Counted from the first letter of the stretch, positions 27,348-37,390 are shown. The stretch is 64,000 nt of DNA from Amycolatopsis antarctica (GCF_002262875.1 NZ_NKYE01000004.1:345150-409149); one strand, 5' to 3'. Program-made: numbers and translations. Notes: a model not told the origin generated them from the letters alone.

Positions 27348-28961
27348 ATGGACGCGCCGGTGCTCACCAGCTCCGCGGATCCGCGGGCGGAGGCGTACGC
27401 GCAGTCCGCCGCCGCGCACGCCGAGCTGGTGGAAGATCTGAACAAGCGACTCGCCGTCGCCCGTACGGGTGGATCCGAGAAGTCGCGTACCCGCCATGTG
27501 GAACGCGGCAAGCTCCTGCCGAGGGACCGGGTGGACGCGCTGCTCGATCCGGGCTCGCCCTTCCTCGAACTCTCGCCGCTGGCCGCGACCGGCCTCTACG
27601 AGGACGAGGCGCCGTCCGCCGGGATCATCACCGGAATCGGCCGCGTCTCCGGCCGGGAATGCGTGATCGTCGCCAACGACGCCACGGTCAAGGGCGGCAC
27701 CTACTACCCGATGACGGTGAAGAAGCACCTGCGGGCGCAGGAAGTGGCTCTGCACAACAACCTTCCGTGCATCTACCTGGTCGACTCCGGCGGGGCGTTC
27801 CTGCCGAGGCAGGATGAGGTCTTCCCGGACCGCGAGCACTTCGGCCGCATCTTCTACAACCAGGCCACCATGTCCGCCAGGGGGATCCCGCAGATCGCCG
27901 CCGTGCTCGGCTCGTGCACCGCGGGCGGCGCCTACGTCCCGGCGATGAGCGACGAGGCCGTGATCGTGCGCAATCAGGGCACGATCTTCCTCGGCGGCCC
28001 GCCGCTGGTGAAGGCCGCCACCGGCGAGGTGGTGACCGCGGAGGAACTCGGCGGTGGCGACGTGCACTCCCGTCAGTCCGGGGTCACCGACCATCTAGCG
28101 AACGACGACGCCGACGCGTTGCGGATCGTTCGTTCCATCGTCTCCACCCTCGGCCCGCGCACGCCCAGGCCGTGGGACGTGCTGCCCACCGCCGAACCGG
28201 CGGTGGACCCGGCGGAGCTCTACGGCGTGGTGCCGAAGGACTCGCGCACGCCCTACGACGTGCGCGAGGTGATCGCCCGGATCACTGACGGCAGCTGGTT
28301 CGCCGAGTTCAAGAAGGAGTACGGCAGCACGCTCGTCACCGGTTTCGCTCGGGTACACGGGCACCCGGTCGGCGTCATCGCCAACAACGGGGTGCTGTTC
28401 GCGGAGTCGGCGATGAAGGGCGCGCACTTCATCGAACTGTGCGACAAGCGCTCGATCCCGTTGCTGTTCCTGCAGAACATCACCGGGTTCATGGTCGGCA
28501 GGGACTACGAGGCGGGCGGGATCGCCAAGCACGGAGCCAAGATGGTCACCGCGGTGGCCTGTGCCCGGGTGCCGAAACTGACGGTGATCATCGGCGGTTC
28601 CTTCGGCGCGGGCAACTACTCGATGTGCGGGCGCGCGTACTCGCCCCGGTTCCTGTGGATGTGGCCGAACGCCCGCATCTCGGTGATGGGCGGGGAACAG
28701 GCGGCCTCGGTGCTCTCCACCGTCCGCAGGGACGGGATCGAGGCGCGTGGTGGCGAGTGGTCCGCGGACGAGGAGGAGGCGTTCAAGGCGCCGGTCCGCG
28801 AGCAGTACGAGGAGCAGGGCAGTCCCTACTACTCGACCGCCCGCCTGTGGGACGACGGCGTGATCGACCCGGCGGACACCCGCACGGTCGTCGGGCTCGC
28901 CCTCTCCGCGGCGGCCAACGCGCCGCTCGATCCCGTCGGCTACGGCGTCTTCCGGATGTAG
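27348..28961 (+). CDS. accD: Acyl-CoA carboxylase, carboxyltransferase (beta) subunit, AccD1/MccB type
   Basis: The 537-residue subunit moves carboxyl from biotin to an acyl-CoA, probably 3-methylcrotonyl-CoA of leucine breakdown. Family marks are [20 protein letters not shown], the oxyanion-type glycine pairs in [20 protein letters not shown] and [20 protein letters not shown], and [20 protein letters not shown]. These favour the methylcrotonyl over the propionyl class. ATG 27348 follows GAGGGAGG; the earlier ATG 27333 lacks a ribosome site. The gene heads an operon with the biotin carboxylase 16 bp downstream, behind the twin operators. Confidence 0.94.
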   Translation: MDAPVLTSSADPRAEAYAQSAAAHAELVEDLNKRLAVARTGGSEKSRTRHVERGKLLPRDRVDALLDPGSPFLELSPLAATGLYEDEAPSAGIITGIGRVSGRECVIVANDATVKGGTYYPMTVKKHLRAQEVALHNNLPCIYLVDSGGAFLPRQDEVFPDREHFGRIFYNQATMSARGIPQIAAVLGSCTAGGAYVPAMSDEAVIVRNQGTIFLGGPPLVKAATGEVVTAEELGGGDVHSRQSGVTDHLANDDADALRIVRSIVSTLGPRTPRPWDVLPTAEPAVDPAELYGVVPKDSRTPYDVREVIARITDGSWFAEFKKEYGSTLVTGFARVHGHPVGVIANNGVLFAESAMKGAHFIELCDKRSIPLLFLQNITGFMVGRDYEAGGIAKHGAKMVTAVACARVPKLTVIIGGSFGAGNYSMCGRAYSPRFLWMWPNARISVMGGEQAASVLSTVRRDGIEARGGEWSADEEEAFKAPVREQYEEQGSPYYSTARLWDDGVIDPADTRTVVGLALSAAANAPLDPVGYGVFRM

Positions 28962-28977
28962 GGGCAGGTTCGACATC

Positions 28978-30978
28978 ATGTTCGACACAGTTCTGGTCGC
29001 CAACCGTGGTGAGATCGCCGTGCGCGTCATCGCCTCGCTGCGCAGGATGGGCATCCGGTCGGTCGCGGTCTACAGCGACGCCGACGCCGACGCGCGGCAC
29101 GTGCGGGAGGCCGACCTGGCAGTCCGGATCGGTCCCGCCGAGGCGTCCGCCAGCTACCTGTCCATCCCCGCGATCATCGCCGCCGTCCGGGAGTCTGGCG
29201 CGCAGGCGGTGCACCCCGGGTACGGCTTCCTCGCCGAGAACGCCGCTTTCGCCCGTGCCTGCGCCGAGGCGGGCGCGGTGTTCATCGGGCCGCCGGTCGA
29301 GGCGATCGACGCGATGGGCGACAAGATCCGCTCCAAGGCGACCGTCTCGGCGGCCGGGGTTCCCGTCGTACCCGGAAAGTCCGATGTGGACATTCCGGAG
29401 GGTGGCTTCGGCGACGCCGCCGACGAGGTCGGATATCCCTTGCTGCTCAAGCCGTCCGCGGGCGGTGGCGGCAAGGGGATGCGCCTGGTGTCCGCGCGCG
29501 GGGAACTGGAGGCGGCCGCCGAGTCGGCCCGCCGCGAGGCCCGGGGCGCCTTCGGTGACGACACGCTGCTGATGGAACGCTTCGTCACCACCCCGCGGCA
29601 CATCGAGATCCAGGTGCTCGCCGACGCGCACGGCACCGTGATCCACCTCGGCGAGCGTGAGTGCAGTCTGCAGCGGCGGCACCAGAAGATCGTCGAAGAG
29701 GCGCCGTCGGCGCTGCTCGACGAAGCGACCCGGCAGCGGATGGGCGCGTCCGCGGTCGAGGCGGCCAGGTCCGTGGGCTACGTCGGCGCGGGCACCGTGG
29801 AGTTCATCGTCTCCGCCGCCCGGCCGGACGAGTTCTTCTTCATGGAGATGAACACCCGGCTGCAGGTGGAGCATCCGGTCACCGAGATGGTCACCGGTCT
29901 CGACCTGGTCGAGTGGCAGGTGAGCATCGCAGCGGGGGAACGGCTGACCGTCGCGCAGGAGGACGTCCGGCTGGACGGGCACGCGATCGAGGCCCGGGTG
30001 TACGCCGAGGACCCGGCTCGCGGATTCGTCCCCACCGGCGGCACGGTGCTCGCGGTACACGAGCCCTCGGGCGCGGGCGTGCGGGTGGATTCCTGTATGG
30101 ACGCCGGGACGGTGGTCGGCTCGAACTACGACCCGATGCTGGCCAAGGTCATCGCCTGGGGACCGGACCGGGCGGCGGCGCAGCACCGGCTGGACCGGGC
30201 ACTGGCGTCGACGGCGGTGCTCGGCGTCGCCACGAACGTCGCCTTCCTCCGGGCGCTGCTCGCCGACGCCGACGTCCGCGCGGGCAGGCTGGACACCGAA
30301 CTGGTGGAGCGCAGGCTGGATGTGCTCGTCGGCGGTGGTACTCCCGAGGAGTTCCTGGTGGCCGCCGCGATGGAACGCATGCTGCGCCTGCTGCCCGCGG
30401 GCACCGGCGGCGGTGTGGTCGATCCGTGGGAGGTGCCGAACGGCTGGCGGATGGGCGGCTCCGGCGGGGTGGTGTTCCGGCTGAAGGCCGGGGACACCGA
30501 GGCGCTGGTGCGCGTCGAGGGCCTGCCCGGCGATGCCACGGTCGGCGTCGACGGGGCGGAGCCCGCCCCCGTCTCGGCGCGCTGGTCCGGCGAGGAGCTG
30601 GAAGTGCGCCACGGCGGGCAGTTCCGCCGCTACCGGCACGCCCAGACTGCGGACGGCACGCTCTGGCTGTCCAGGGACGGGCATGGCGTCGCGGTCGGCG
30701 AGCGGCCGAATCTGCTTGCCACGCAAGCGGAAACCTCCGGCGGCGGGCCGGTGACCAGTCCGATGCCCGGTGCCGTGCTGGTCGTCAAGGCGGCCGTCGG
30801 CGACGCGGTCACGGCCGGGACGCCGCTGCTGATCGTCGAGGCGATGAAGATGGAGCACACGATCACCGCACCGGTCGACGGTGTGGTCAGCGAACTGCAC
30901 GTACGGGCGGGCCAACAGGTCGCGCTGGACGAGCCCCTTGCCGTGGTCACCCCCGCATCCGAGGAGCAGGACACATGA
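28978..30978 (+). CDS. accA: Biotin-dependent acyl-CoA carboxylase alpha subunit (biotin carboxylase + BCCP), AccA1/MccA type
   Basis: The 666-residue protein starts [20 protein letters not shown]. The biotin carboxylase part (about 1-445) shows the ATP-grasp loop [26 protein letters not shown] and [16 protein letters not shown] middle linking domain follows. The C-terminal biotinyl domain has the biotin lysine in [13 protein letters not shown] near residue 627. It carboxylates its own biotin with ATP and bicarbonate and hands it to the AccD subunit encoded just before. Its stop overlaps the acyl-CoA dehydrogenase start (ATGA). The set corresponds to mycobacterial accA1-accD1-fadE19. Confidence 0.95.
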   Translation: MFDTVLVANRGEIAVRVIASLRRMGIRSVAVYSDADADARHVREADLAVRIGPAEASASYLSIPAIIAAVRESGAQAVHPGYGFLAENAAFARACAEAGAVFIGPPVEAIDAMGDKIRSKATVSAAGVPVVPGKSDVDIPEGGFGDAADEVGYPLLLKPSAGGGGKGMRLVSARGELEAAAESARREARGAFGDDTLLMERFVTTPRHIEIQVLADAHGTVIHLGERECSLQRRHQKIVEEAPSALLDEATRQRMGASAVEAARSVGYVGAGTVEFIVSAARPDEFFFMEMNTRLQVEHPVTEMVTGLDLVEWQVSIAAGERLTVAQEDVRLDGHAIEARVYAEDPARGFVPTGGTVLAVHEPSGAGVRVDSCMDAGTVVGSNYDPMLAKVIAWGPDRAAAQHRLDRALASTAVLGVATNVAFLRALLADADVRAGRLDTELVERRLDVLVGGGTPEEFLVAAAMERMLRLLPAGTGGGVVDPWEVPNGWRMGGSGGVVFRLKAGDTEALVRVEGLPGDATVGVDGAEPAPVSARWSGEELEVRHGGQFRRYRHAQTADGTLWLSRDGHGVAVGERPNLLATQAETSGGGPVTSPMPGAVLVVKAAVGDAVTAGTPLLIVEAMKMEHTITAPVDGVVSELHVRAGQQVALDEPLAVVTPASEEQDT

Positions 30979-32129
30979 TCGACTTCAGGCTGGACGAGGA
31001 GTACGGCGCGCTGCGCAAGTCGGTGGAGGACTTCGCGCAGCGGGAGGTCAAGCCGGTCATCGGCGACTTCTACGAGCGGGAGGCGTTCCCGTACGACCTG
31101 GTCGCCAAGATGGGGGAGATGGGCCTGTTCGGCCTGCCCATCGCGGAGGAGTTCGGCGGCATGGGCGGCGACTACTTCGCCCTCTGCCTGGCACTGGAGG
31201 AGCTGGCGCGGGTCGACTCCTCGGTCGCGATCACGCTGGAGGCCGGGGTCTCGCTCGGCGCGATGCCGCTCTACCGCTTCGGTACCCCCGAGCAGAAGGA
31301 GCGGTACCTGCCGGACCTCGCGGCGGGGCGCGCGCTGGGCGCCTTCGGGCTGACCGAACCGGGCGGTGGTTCCGACGCGGGTGCCACCCGCACCAGTGCG
31401 AAGCTGGTGGACGGCCGGTGGGTGATCAACGGGTCCAAGTCGTTCATCACCAACTCCGGCACCGACATCACCAAGCTGGTCACCGTCACCGCCGTCACCG
31501 CCGCGATGGAGGACGGCCGCAAGGAGATCTCGGCGATCATCCTGCCCTCGGGCACACCCGGTTTCGCCGTGGCGCCGAAGTACTCGAAGGTCGGCTGGAA
31601 CGCCTCGGACACGCACGAGCTCTCGTTCGACGACGCGACCGTGCCGGAGGCGAACCTGCTCGGCACCCGCGGCCGCGGTTACGCCCAGTTCCTGTCCATT
31701 TTGGACGAAGGCAGGGTCGCGATCGCCGCGCTCAGCGTCGGTCTCGCCCAGGGTTGCGTGGACGAGTGCCTGCGCTACGTCGCCGAGCGGGAGGCGTTCG
31801 GCCACAAGATCGGTACGTACCAGGCGATCCAGTTCAAGATCGCGGACATGGAACTGCGCACGCACAACGCCCGCCTTGCCTACTACGCGGCGGCGTCGAA
31901 GATGCTGCGCGGCGAGCCGTTCAAGAAGGAGGCGGCCATCGCGAAGCTGACCGCCTCGGACGCGGCGATGGACAACTCGCGGGAGGCCACGCAGATCTTC
32001 GGCGGCTACGGCTTCATGAACGAGTTCCCGGTCGGGCGCTTCTACCGGGACGCGAAAATCCTGGAGATCGGCGAGGGCACCAGCGAGGTCCAGCGCATGC
32101 TGATCGCCCGCGAACTCGGCCTGCGGTAG
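30975..32129 (+). CDS. Acyl-CoA dehydrogenase, isovaleryl/short branched-chain type (FadE19-like)
   Basis: The 384-residue FAD enzyme starts [20 protein letters not shown]. It carries the signature [19 protein letters not shown] (FAD/substrate loop), [14 protein letters not shown], and the C-terminal [20 protein letters not shown] with the FAD-binding threonine. The catalytic glutamate region near residues 360-370 and the normal length fit active enzymes. The start overlaps the biotin carboxylase stop by four bases. In the leucine/isoleucine route it would oxidise isovaleryl- or methylbutyryl-CoA before carboxylation by the AccA/AccD pair, and all three genes share the BkaR-type operators. 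Confidence 0.93.
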   Translation: MIDFRLDEEYGALRKSVEDFAQREVKPVIGDFYEREAFPYDLVAKMGEMGLFGLPIAEEFGGMGGDYFALCLALEELARVDSSVAITLEAGVSLGAMPLYRFGTPEQKERYLPDLAAGRALGAFGLTEPGGGSDAGATRTSAKLVDGRWVINGSKSFITNSGTDITKLVTVTAVTAAMEDGRKEISAIILPSGTPGFAVAPKYSKVGWNASDTHELSFDDATVPEANLLGTRGRGYAQFLSILDEGRVAIAALSVGLAQGCVDECLRYVAEREAFGHKIGTYQAIQFKIADMELRTHNARLAYYAAASKMLRGEPFKKEAAIAKLTASDAAMDNSREATQIFGGYGFMNEFPVGRFYRDAKILEIGEGTSEVQRMLIARELGLR

Positions 32130-32178
32130 CGGCCGGGGCGTGGCCGCCGCCCCGCGATCACCCCCGGCTCGCCCGACT

Positions 32179-32206
32179 GTGATAGATATACCGGTATAAC
32201 TATCAC
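32179..32206. promoter_or_regulatory. 28-bp palindromic operator before the methionine aminopeptidase gene
   Basis: GTGATAG (32179-32185) and CTATCAC (32200-32206) flank TATACCGGTATA (32187-32198), itself perfectly palindromic. The whole element is symmetric at 26 of 28 positions around 32192/32193. It ends 17 bases before the ATG, so it overlaps the promoter or the transcript start. No matching regulator gene is adjacent. Confidence 0.78.
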
Positions 32207-32223
32207 GTAGACGAGGTGTGGCG

Positions 32224-32991
32224 ATGATTGAACTGAAGACCGTGGCCGAGTTGGACATCATGCGCGAGGCCGGCCGCGTCGTCGCCAGGGCGCTGGCCGC
32301 CGTACGGGAGCGGGCCGCGATCGGGACGAGCCTGCTCGAACTCGACGAGATCGCGGCCGGGGTCATCCGGGATGCCGGTGCCGGATCCTCGTTTCTCGGC
32401 TACCAGCCGCGGTTCGCGCCGAGCCCGTTCCCCGGAGTGCTGTGCACGAGCGTGAACGACGCGGTGGTGCACGGCGTCCCGACCGAGTACCGGCTCCGGG
32501 ACGGCGACCTGCTGAGCATCGACTTCGGCGCGCACCTCGACGGCTGGCACGGTGACGCGGCGATCAGCTTCGTCGTCGGTGAGGCGGACCCCGCGGACCT
32601 CACGCTGATCGAGACGACCGAGGCCGGGCTGGCTGCCGGGATCGAGCAGGTGCGCCCGGGCGCCAAGCTCGGTGACATCGGCCACGCCATCGCCGCCGTC
32701 GGCCGCGCCGCGGGCTACGGGCTGCTGGCCGATCACGGCGGGCACGGCATCGGCAGAGCCATGCACGAGGCCCCGCACGTACCCAACGAGGCCCGGGCGG
32801 GTACCGGGCTGAGGTTGCGGCCCGGCATGGTGCTGGCCATCGAACCGATGTTCGTCATCGGCGGGACAGACGCCTACCGGCAGGGCGAGGACGGCTGGAC
32901 CCTCTACACCGCGGACGGTTCCCGTGCCGCGCACGTGGAGCACACGGTCGCCGTCACCGAGGACGGGCCGCGCGTCCTGACCGTGCCGTGA
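32224..32991 (+). CDS. map: Type I methionine aminopeptidase (second, regulated copy likely)
   Basis: The 255-residue metalloenzyme removes the initiator methionine. The metal ligands are visible: two Asp in LLSIDFGAHLDGWHGDAAIS, His in DHGGHGIGRAMHEAPHVPN, Glu in MVLAIEPMFVIGG and Glu in AAHVEHTVAVTE. The N-terminus MIELKTVAELDIMREAGRVV is the short type without an SH3-binding extension. ATG 32224 is preceded by GAGG at good spacing; a GTG at 32218 is possible. The housekeeping copy normally sits by adk and secY. A copy with its own operator next to a GNAT gene suggests a conditional role. The stop overlaps the GNAT start (GTGA). Confidence 0.92.
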   Translation: MIELKTVAELDIMREAGRVVARALAAVRERAAIGTSLLELDEIAAGVIRDAGAGSSFLGYQPRFAPSPFPGVLCTSVNDAVVHGVPTEYRLRDGDLLSIDFGAHLDGWHGDAAISFVVGEADPADLTLIETTEAGLAAGIEQVRPGAKLGDIGHAIAAVGRAAGYGLLADHGGHGIGRAMHEAPHVPNEARAGTGLRLRPGMVLAIEPMFVIGGTDAYRQGEDGWTLYTADGSRAAHVEHTVAVTEDGPRVLTVP

Positions 32992-33500
32992 GCGAACTGG
33001 TGATCCGGCCGGGAACACCCGCCGACCAGGACCTCGTGCTCGGCTTCTTCGACGAGGCCGTCGCCTGGCTGACCGAGCGCGGGCGAAGCGGACAATGGGG
33101 CACGGAACCGTTCTCCGGCAACGAGAAGCGAACCGCCCGGGTGCGCGAGATGGCCGAGAGCGGCGGATTGTCGATCGGCCTGCTCGACGGCGTCCCGGCC
33201 GGTGCCATCACACTCACCGGGACCTGCCCCGCGCACGTCGAGCCGGCGCCCGAGCGGGAGCTGTACGTCGACCTGCTGATCACCTCCCGGGCGTGCACCG
33301 GCCGCGGGGTGGGTGCGGCGCTGCTCGAACACGGGCGGGAGATGGCGCGGGAACGCGGGATCGGACTGCTGCGCGTCGACTGCTGGGCCGGGGGTGACGG
33401 CGCGCTCGTTCGGTACTACGAGAGCCAGGGCTTCGTGCGCAGCGGCCGCTTCGACGTTTGCGGCTGGATCGGGCAGGTCTTCGAGCAGCGGGTGAGCTGA
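32988..33500 (+). CDS. GNAT-family N-acetyltransferase
   Basis: The 170-residue protein starts MSELVIRPGTPADQDLVLGF. The acetyl-CoA loop is CTGRGVGAALLEHGREMARE (the R/Q-x-x-G-x-G/A type) near residues 105-125, and YYESQGFVRSGRF is the usual GNAT C-terminal strand. It is coupled to the methionine aminopeptidase by a four-base overlap. That pairing could link methionine removal to N-terminal acetylation, but GNAT substrates cannot be read from sequence and the coupling may be only regulatory. Confidence 0.87.
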   Translation: MSELVIRPGTPADQDLVLGFFDEAVAWLTERGRSGQWGTEPFSGNEKRTARVREMAESGGLSIGLLDGVPAGAITLTGTCPAHVEPAPERELYVDLLITSRACTGRGVGAALLEHGREMARERGIGLLRVDCWAGGDGALVRYYESQGFVRSGRFDVCGWIGQVFEQRVS

Positions 33501-33632
33501 CCGGGCGCATCGTCCGGCGCATTGTCCGAAATGGACCGGCCGCGAGTTCCCGGTGTGCCGCACGTCCTTGTTGCCGGCGCCTTCCGCGGGCAGACTGGCG
33601 GGTGAGGCGGACCGAGAACAGGGAGATCGACG

Positions 33633-34685
33633 ATGGCTTCACCACCCGCACGGCTGGCCGCCGCCGCGTCCAACCTGCTCGGGAAAGTCATGGGTGGTGG
33701 CGTCGCGGACCTGCGGCCCGTGCCAAGGGTGCTGATCGACCAGGGGCCGAACCGTTCGGTGTACCGGATGACCGGCGGCGAGGGTGACGGTCCGCCGATC
33801 CTGCTCGTGCCCCCGCTGGCCGCGCCCGCCCTGTGTTTCGACCTGCGCCGTGGCTGCAGCCTGGCCGAGCACCTGGTGGAAGCCGGGCACAACACCTACC
33901 TCGTCGACTACGGCAACGTCGCGTTCTCCGACCGCAGGCTCGGTATCGAGCACTGGGTGGACGAGGTGCTGCCCAGGGCGATCCGCAAGGTCAGCGCCGA
34001 CTCCGGTGGGCAGCGGGTGCACCTGGTGTCCTGGTGTCTCGGCGGGATCTTCTCGCTGCTCACCGCGGCCGACCAGCCCGAGTTGCCGATCGAGTCGATC
34101 GTCACCATCGCGGCCCCGTTCGACTCCACCGCGATCCCGATCATCGCCCCGTTCCGGCCACTGGTGGACCTCACCGGCGGGCACCTGCTCACGCCGTTCT
34201 ACCGCGCGCTCGGCGGTGCACCGTCCTATGTGGTCACCCAGGTGTTCAGGGCCACCGGGATCCACAAGGAAATCACCAAGCCGCTCGCGATCCTGAAGAA
34301 CCTGGACGACCGGGACTTCCTGGCCCAGATCGAGGCCGTGGACCACTTCATGGACAACATGATCGCCTACCCCGGGCGCACGTTCGGCCAGATCTACCAC
34401 CGTCTCTTCCGGGCGAACGATCTCGCCGAGGGCAGCATGGACCTCGGTGGCAGGGCCGTGTCCATGTCGGAGGTGAAGGTGCCGACGCTGATCGTCGCGG
34501 GCGAGAACGACACCATCGCCCCGAAACCGGCGGTGGAGCGGCTCGTCGGCCTGCTCGGCAACGCGGCGTCCGTCCGGTTCGAGACCGCGCCCGGCGGGCA
34601 CCTCGGCGTACTCACCGGCCGTCGCGCGCGGAGTACGACCTGGCGCCACATCGACGAGTTCCTCGCCGGTCAGATCGGCCGCTGA
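33633..34685 (+). CDS. Alpha/beta hydrolase related to class III PHA synthase (PhaC-like)
   Basis: The 350-residue protein has the layout of PhaC: ILLVPPLAAPALCFDLRRGC (oxyanion strand), HNTYLVDYGNVAFSDRRLGI, a nucleophile elbow LVSWCLGGIFSLL with cysteine in place of serine near residue 135, the acid in VAGENDTIAPKPAVERL and the base in PGGHLGVLTG. Cysteine in a G/S-x-C-x-G-G box is the mark of polyhydroxyalkanoate synthases, and 350 residues is their class III length. No PhaE, phasin or PhaAB is adjacent, so polymer synthesis is uncertain. A lipase-like or acyl-transfer role is possible. GGGAG stands seven bases before the ATG. Confidence 0.8.
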   Translation: MASPPARLAAAASNLLGKVMGGGVADLRPVPRVLIDQGPNRSVYRMTGGEGDGPPILLVPPLAAPALCFDLRRGCSLAEHLVEAGHNTYLVDYGNVAFSDRRLGIEHWVDEVLPRAIRKVSADSGGQRVHLVSWCLGGIFSLLTAADQPELPIESIVTIAAPFDSTAIPIIAPFRPLVDLTGGHLLTPFYRALGGAPSYVVTQVFRATGIHKEITKPLAILKNLDDRDFLAQIEAVDHFMDNMIAYPGRTFGQIYHRLFRANDLAEGSMDLGGRAVSMSEVKVPTLIVAGENDTIAPKPAVERLVGLLGNAASVRFETAPGGHLGVLTGRRARSTTWRHIDEFLAGQIGR

Positions 34686-34782
34686 GCACCCGGGCGAACC
34701 GGGCGCCGCGACTGATGGCCTGTGGTCCGACGGCGGCTCCCGTTCCGGGCGAACGGCGAACCGCTCTTCGCTACCCCGCGGC

Positions 34783-35994
34783 CTACCTGAGTTCCGCCGA
34801 GGTCTTGCCGAGCAGCCGGCGGGCGACGATGAGCTGCTGGATCTGTTGTGTCCCTTCGAAGATGTCCAGGATCTTCGCGTCGCGGCTCCACTTCTCCAGC
34901 AGCGATTCCTCGGTGTAGCCCAGGGTCCCGGTGAGTTCGACGCAGCGCAGGGTGATGTCGACGACCGAGCGGCCCGCCTTCGCCTTGGCCATCGAGGCCT
35001 GCAGCGAGTTCGGCTTGCGGTTGTCCGCCATCCACGCGGATTCCAGCGTCAGCAGGTATGCGGCCTCGTAGTCGGCCTCCAACTGGAGGTAGGCGGCGGC
35101 CGCGGCGTGCTGGTTGTTCGCGGGCTTGTCGTAGTCGACGGTCACCCCCGCCTCGGCGAGTACGCGGGCCGTCTCCTCCAGCGCCGCACGCGCGACACCG
35201 ATGGCCATCGCGGCCACCAGCGGGCGGGTGTTGTCGAAGGTCTGCATGACCCCCGCGAAGCCCTTCTTGGTGTCGACCTCCGGGCTGCCGAGCAGGTTCT
35301 CCTTGGGAACGCGGCATTCCTCGAAGCGCAGCACCGCCGTGTCGGACGCCCGGATGCCGAGTTTGTGTTCGAGGCGCACCACCTCGAACCCCGGGGTCCC
35401 CTTCTCCACCACGAACGACTTGATGGCCGCGCGGCCCTTCGACCGGTCCAGCGAGGCCCAGACGACGACGGCGTCCGCGCGCTGCCCCGCGGTGACGAAG
35501 ATCTTCTCCCCGTTGAGCACGTACTCGTCGCCGTCCAGCCGGGCGCTCGCGGTGATCGCCGCGGAGTCCGAACCGCAGTCCGGCTCGGTGATCGCCATCG
35601 CCGCCCAGATCTTGGCGAAACGTTCGAGCTGCTCCGGATTCGCGACGGAGGCGATCGCGGCGTTGCCCAGGCCCTGTCTCGGCATCGACAGCAGCAGGCC
35701 GACGTCGCCCCAGCACATCTCGATCGTGCCGAGCACCGTGCTCAGGTTGCCACCGTTGCGGTTGCCGCTCTTCGCGCCGCCGGTGTCCTCACGGCGCACA
35801 CCGGCCGCCCCCGCGCCGCCCTCGCCGGACGAGTTCAGCCCGTCCAGCACGGCGGCGAACATGTCGAGTTCGGTGGGGTAGGCGTGCTCGGCGCGGTCGT
35901 ACTTGCGCGAGATCGGCCGCAGCACCTGCGACGCGGCCTGGTACGCCTGGTTGACCAGTGCGCCGGCCTTCTTCGGGACCTCGAGGTTGATCAT
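34783..35994 (-). CDS. Acyl-CoA dehydrogenase, FadE23-like
   Basis: The 403-residue flavoenzyme starts MINLEVPKKAGALVNQAYQA. It shows MAITEPDCGSDSAAITASAR, YVLNGEKIFVTAGQRADAVV and the C-terminal WSRDAKILDIFEGTQQIQQL. The front half is unusual for the family, with an inserted Gly-rich stretch (SSGEGGAGAAGVRREDTGGA) near residues 55-75. In Mycobacterium tuberculosis a similar protein, FadE23, is encoded beside FadE24. Here the FadE24-like gene lies 32 bp upstream on the same strand, so the pair probably forms a two-subunit enzyme. GGAAGG precedes the ATG. Its substrate is unknown. Confidence 0.88.
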   Translation of the reverse strand: MINLEVPKKAGALVNQAYQAASQVLRPISRKYDRAEHAYPTELDMFAAVLDGLNSSGEGGAGAAGVRREDTGGAKSGNRNGGNLSTVLGTIEMCWGDVGLLLSMPRQGLGNAAIASVANPEQLERFAKIWAAMAITEPDCGSDSAAITASARLDGDEYVLNGEKIFVTAGQRADAVVVWASLDRSKGRAAIKSFVVEKGTPGFEVVRLEHKLGIRASDTAVLRFEECRVPKENLLGSPEVDTKKGFAGVMQTFDNTRPLVAAMAIGVARAALEETARVLAEAGVTVDYDKPANNQHAAAAAYLQLEADYEAAYLLTLESAWMADNRKPNSLQASMAKAKAGRSVVDITLRCVELTGTLGYTEESLLEKWSRDAKILDIFEGTQQIQQLIVARRLLGKTSAELR

Positions 35995-36026
35995 GGGATT
36001 GCCTTCCAGCGATGGGGAGCGCGGGC

Positions 36027-37352
36027 TCAGATGAGGACGGTGCCTTCCATGACGCCGATCGCGCGCAGGTCGCGGTACCAGCGTTCGACTGGATGCTCCT
36101 TGACGAATCCGTGGCCGCCGAGGAGCTGCACCCCGGCGCTGCCGATCTGCATTCCCTTGTCGGTGGCCAGTTTCCGGGCGAGCGCGACCTCCCTGGCGTA
36201 CGGCTTGCCCTGCTCCGCCCGTGACGCCGCGCGCAGCATCACCAGCCGCATGCCCTCCAGTTCGATGGCGATGTCGGCGATGGAGAACGCGACCGCCTGC
36301 CGGTGACTCACCGGTTCACCGAACGCCGTGCGCTCGTTGACGTACGGGACGACGTAGTCGAGGACGGCCCGTGCGGTGCCTGCCGCCAGCGCCGCCCAGC
36401 CCAGCCGGGACAGCCGCACGACCTCGGCGAAAGTCTCGGCCGTGCCGCCGCCGAGCAGCGCGCCCGCGGGCAGCGCGACCCCGTCCAGGGTCAGCTTCCC
36501 GGTCGCCGCGCCGCGCAGGCCCATGGCGGGCTCCGCCTCGACGCTGACGCCGGAGGTCGAGGACTCGACGATGAACAGCGCGGGACCGCGCCCTTCCAGG
36601 TCGGCCGAGACGATGAACAGCTCCGCCTGCGCGGCCCTGGGCACCAGCGACTTCACCCCGTCGAGCCGGTACCCCTTGGGTGTCCGCCGGGCGCGTGTCC
36701 GCGGCGTGAATGGATCGAACAGCGGCGTCCGCTCCTGCAGGGCCAGCGCCGCCGCCGGAACGTTCTCGCCGACGAATGCGGGCAGGTAGTCGGCCTGCTG
36801 CTGGCCGTCTCCCCAGGCCACCAGCGCCGTGCTCACCGCGGACGGCGCGAGCACCGCGACCGCGAGCCCGAGATCGCCGTGGGCGAGCGCCTCGGCCACC
36901 AGCGCGCCGGTGACCACCGAACGCTCGGTGCCGACCCCGCCCAGGTCCTCCGGCACGCCGACCAGCGTCACGCCAAGCTCGGCGGCGCGGGTCAGCAGGC
37001 CGTCCGGCGGGGCGAGCTTGGCGTCGGCGTCCGAGGCGGCGGGACGGAGCTGCTCGCTCGCGAACTCGCGCACGGTGTCCACGATGAGCTGCTGGTCCTC
37101 GCTGGGGTCCAGGTCGAACAGGCCGGTGTCGGCCGCGGCCGGGAGCCGGACGGGTCCGCCGCGCTGCCGGGCGGTCCTGAACGTCCGGTTGGCCGCGCCC
37201 GCGGCCTTGAAGCCGCCCCGGGTGGCCGAGGAGACGAGGTTCTGCACGGGTTGGCGCAGGCCGGCGCGCTCGACGGCGCGGGAACCCGCGAGCCGGGTGA
37301 GCGCGGCGAGCCCGATGCCCATGGCGTCTCGTTTCTTCTGCGGTGCGCTCAC
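36027..37352 (-). CDS. Acyl-CoA dehydrogenase, FadE24-like
   Basis: The 441-residue protein starts MSAPQKKRDAMGIGLAALTR, a basic extension of about 75 residues before the dehydrogenase fold (LFDLDPSEDQQLIVDTVREF). The substrate loop that normally reads T-E-P-x-x-G-S-D is replaced by LQERTPLFDPFTPRTRARRT near residue 210, so this subunit may lack a normal FAD/substrate site. The C-terminus VQLLGGHGFVKEHPVERWYR is conventional. This degenerate/regular pairing with the next gene fits the heteromeric actinobacterial acyl-CoA dehydrogenases. GAAGAGG lies before the GTG start. The operator at 37377-37390 is 25 bases upstream. Confidence 0.87.
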   Translation of the reverse strand: MSAPQKKRDAMGIGLAALTRLAGSRAVERAGLRQPVQNLVSSATRGGFKAAGAANRTFRTARQRGGPVRLPAAADTGLFDLDPSEDQQLIVDTVREFASEQLRPAASDADAKLAPPDGLLTRAAELGVTLVGVPEDLGGVGTERSVVTGALVAEALAHGDLGLAVAVLAPSAVSTALVAWGDGQQQADYLPAFVGENVPAAALALQERTPLFDPFTPRTRARRTPKGYRLDGVKSLVPRAAQAELFIVSADLEGRGPALFIVESSTSGVSVEAEPAMGLRGAATGKLTLDGVALPAGALLGGGTAETFAEVVRLSRLGWAALAAGTARAVLDYVVPYVNERTAFGEPVSHRQAVAFSIADIAIELEGMRLVMLRAASRAEQGKPYAREVALARKLATDKGMQIGSAGVQLLGGHGFVKEHPVERWYRDLRAIGVMEGTVLI

Positions 37353-37376
37353 GTCGTGCCTCTTCCCTCGCCGTTA

Positions 37377-37390
37377 CTACTCGTCAGTAG
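37377..37390. promoter_or_regulatory. TetR-type operator before the fadE24-fadE23 pair
   Basis: CTACT-CGTC-AGTAG is a perfect palindrome with four-base centre, extended by TTA on one side and GTTA on the other. It lies 25-38 bases before the FadE24-like start. CTACT/AGTAG arms are typical of TetR repressors of fatty-acid genes. The double TetR gene directly upstream is the likely binder. Confidence 0.68.
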
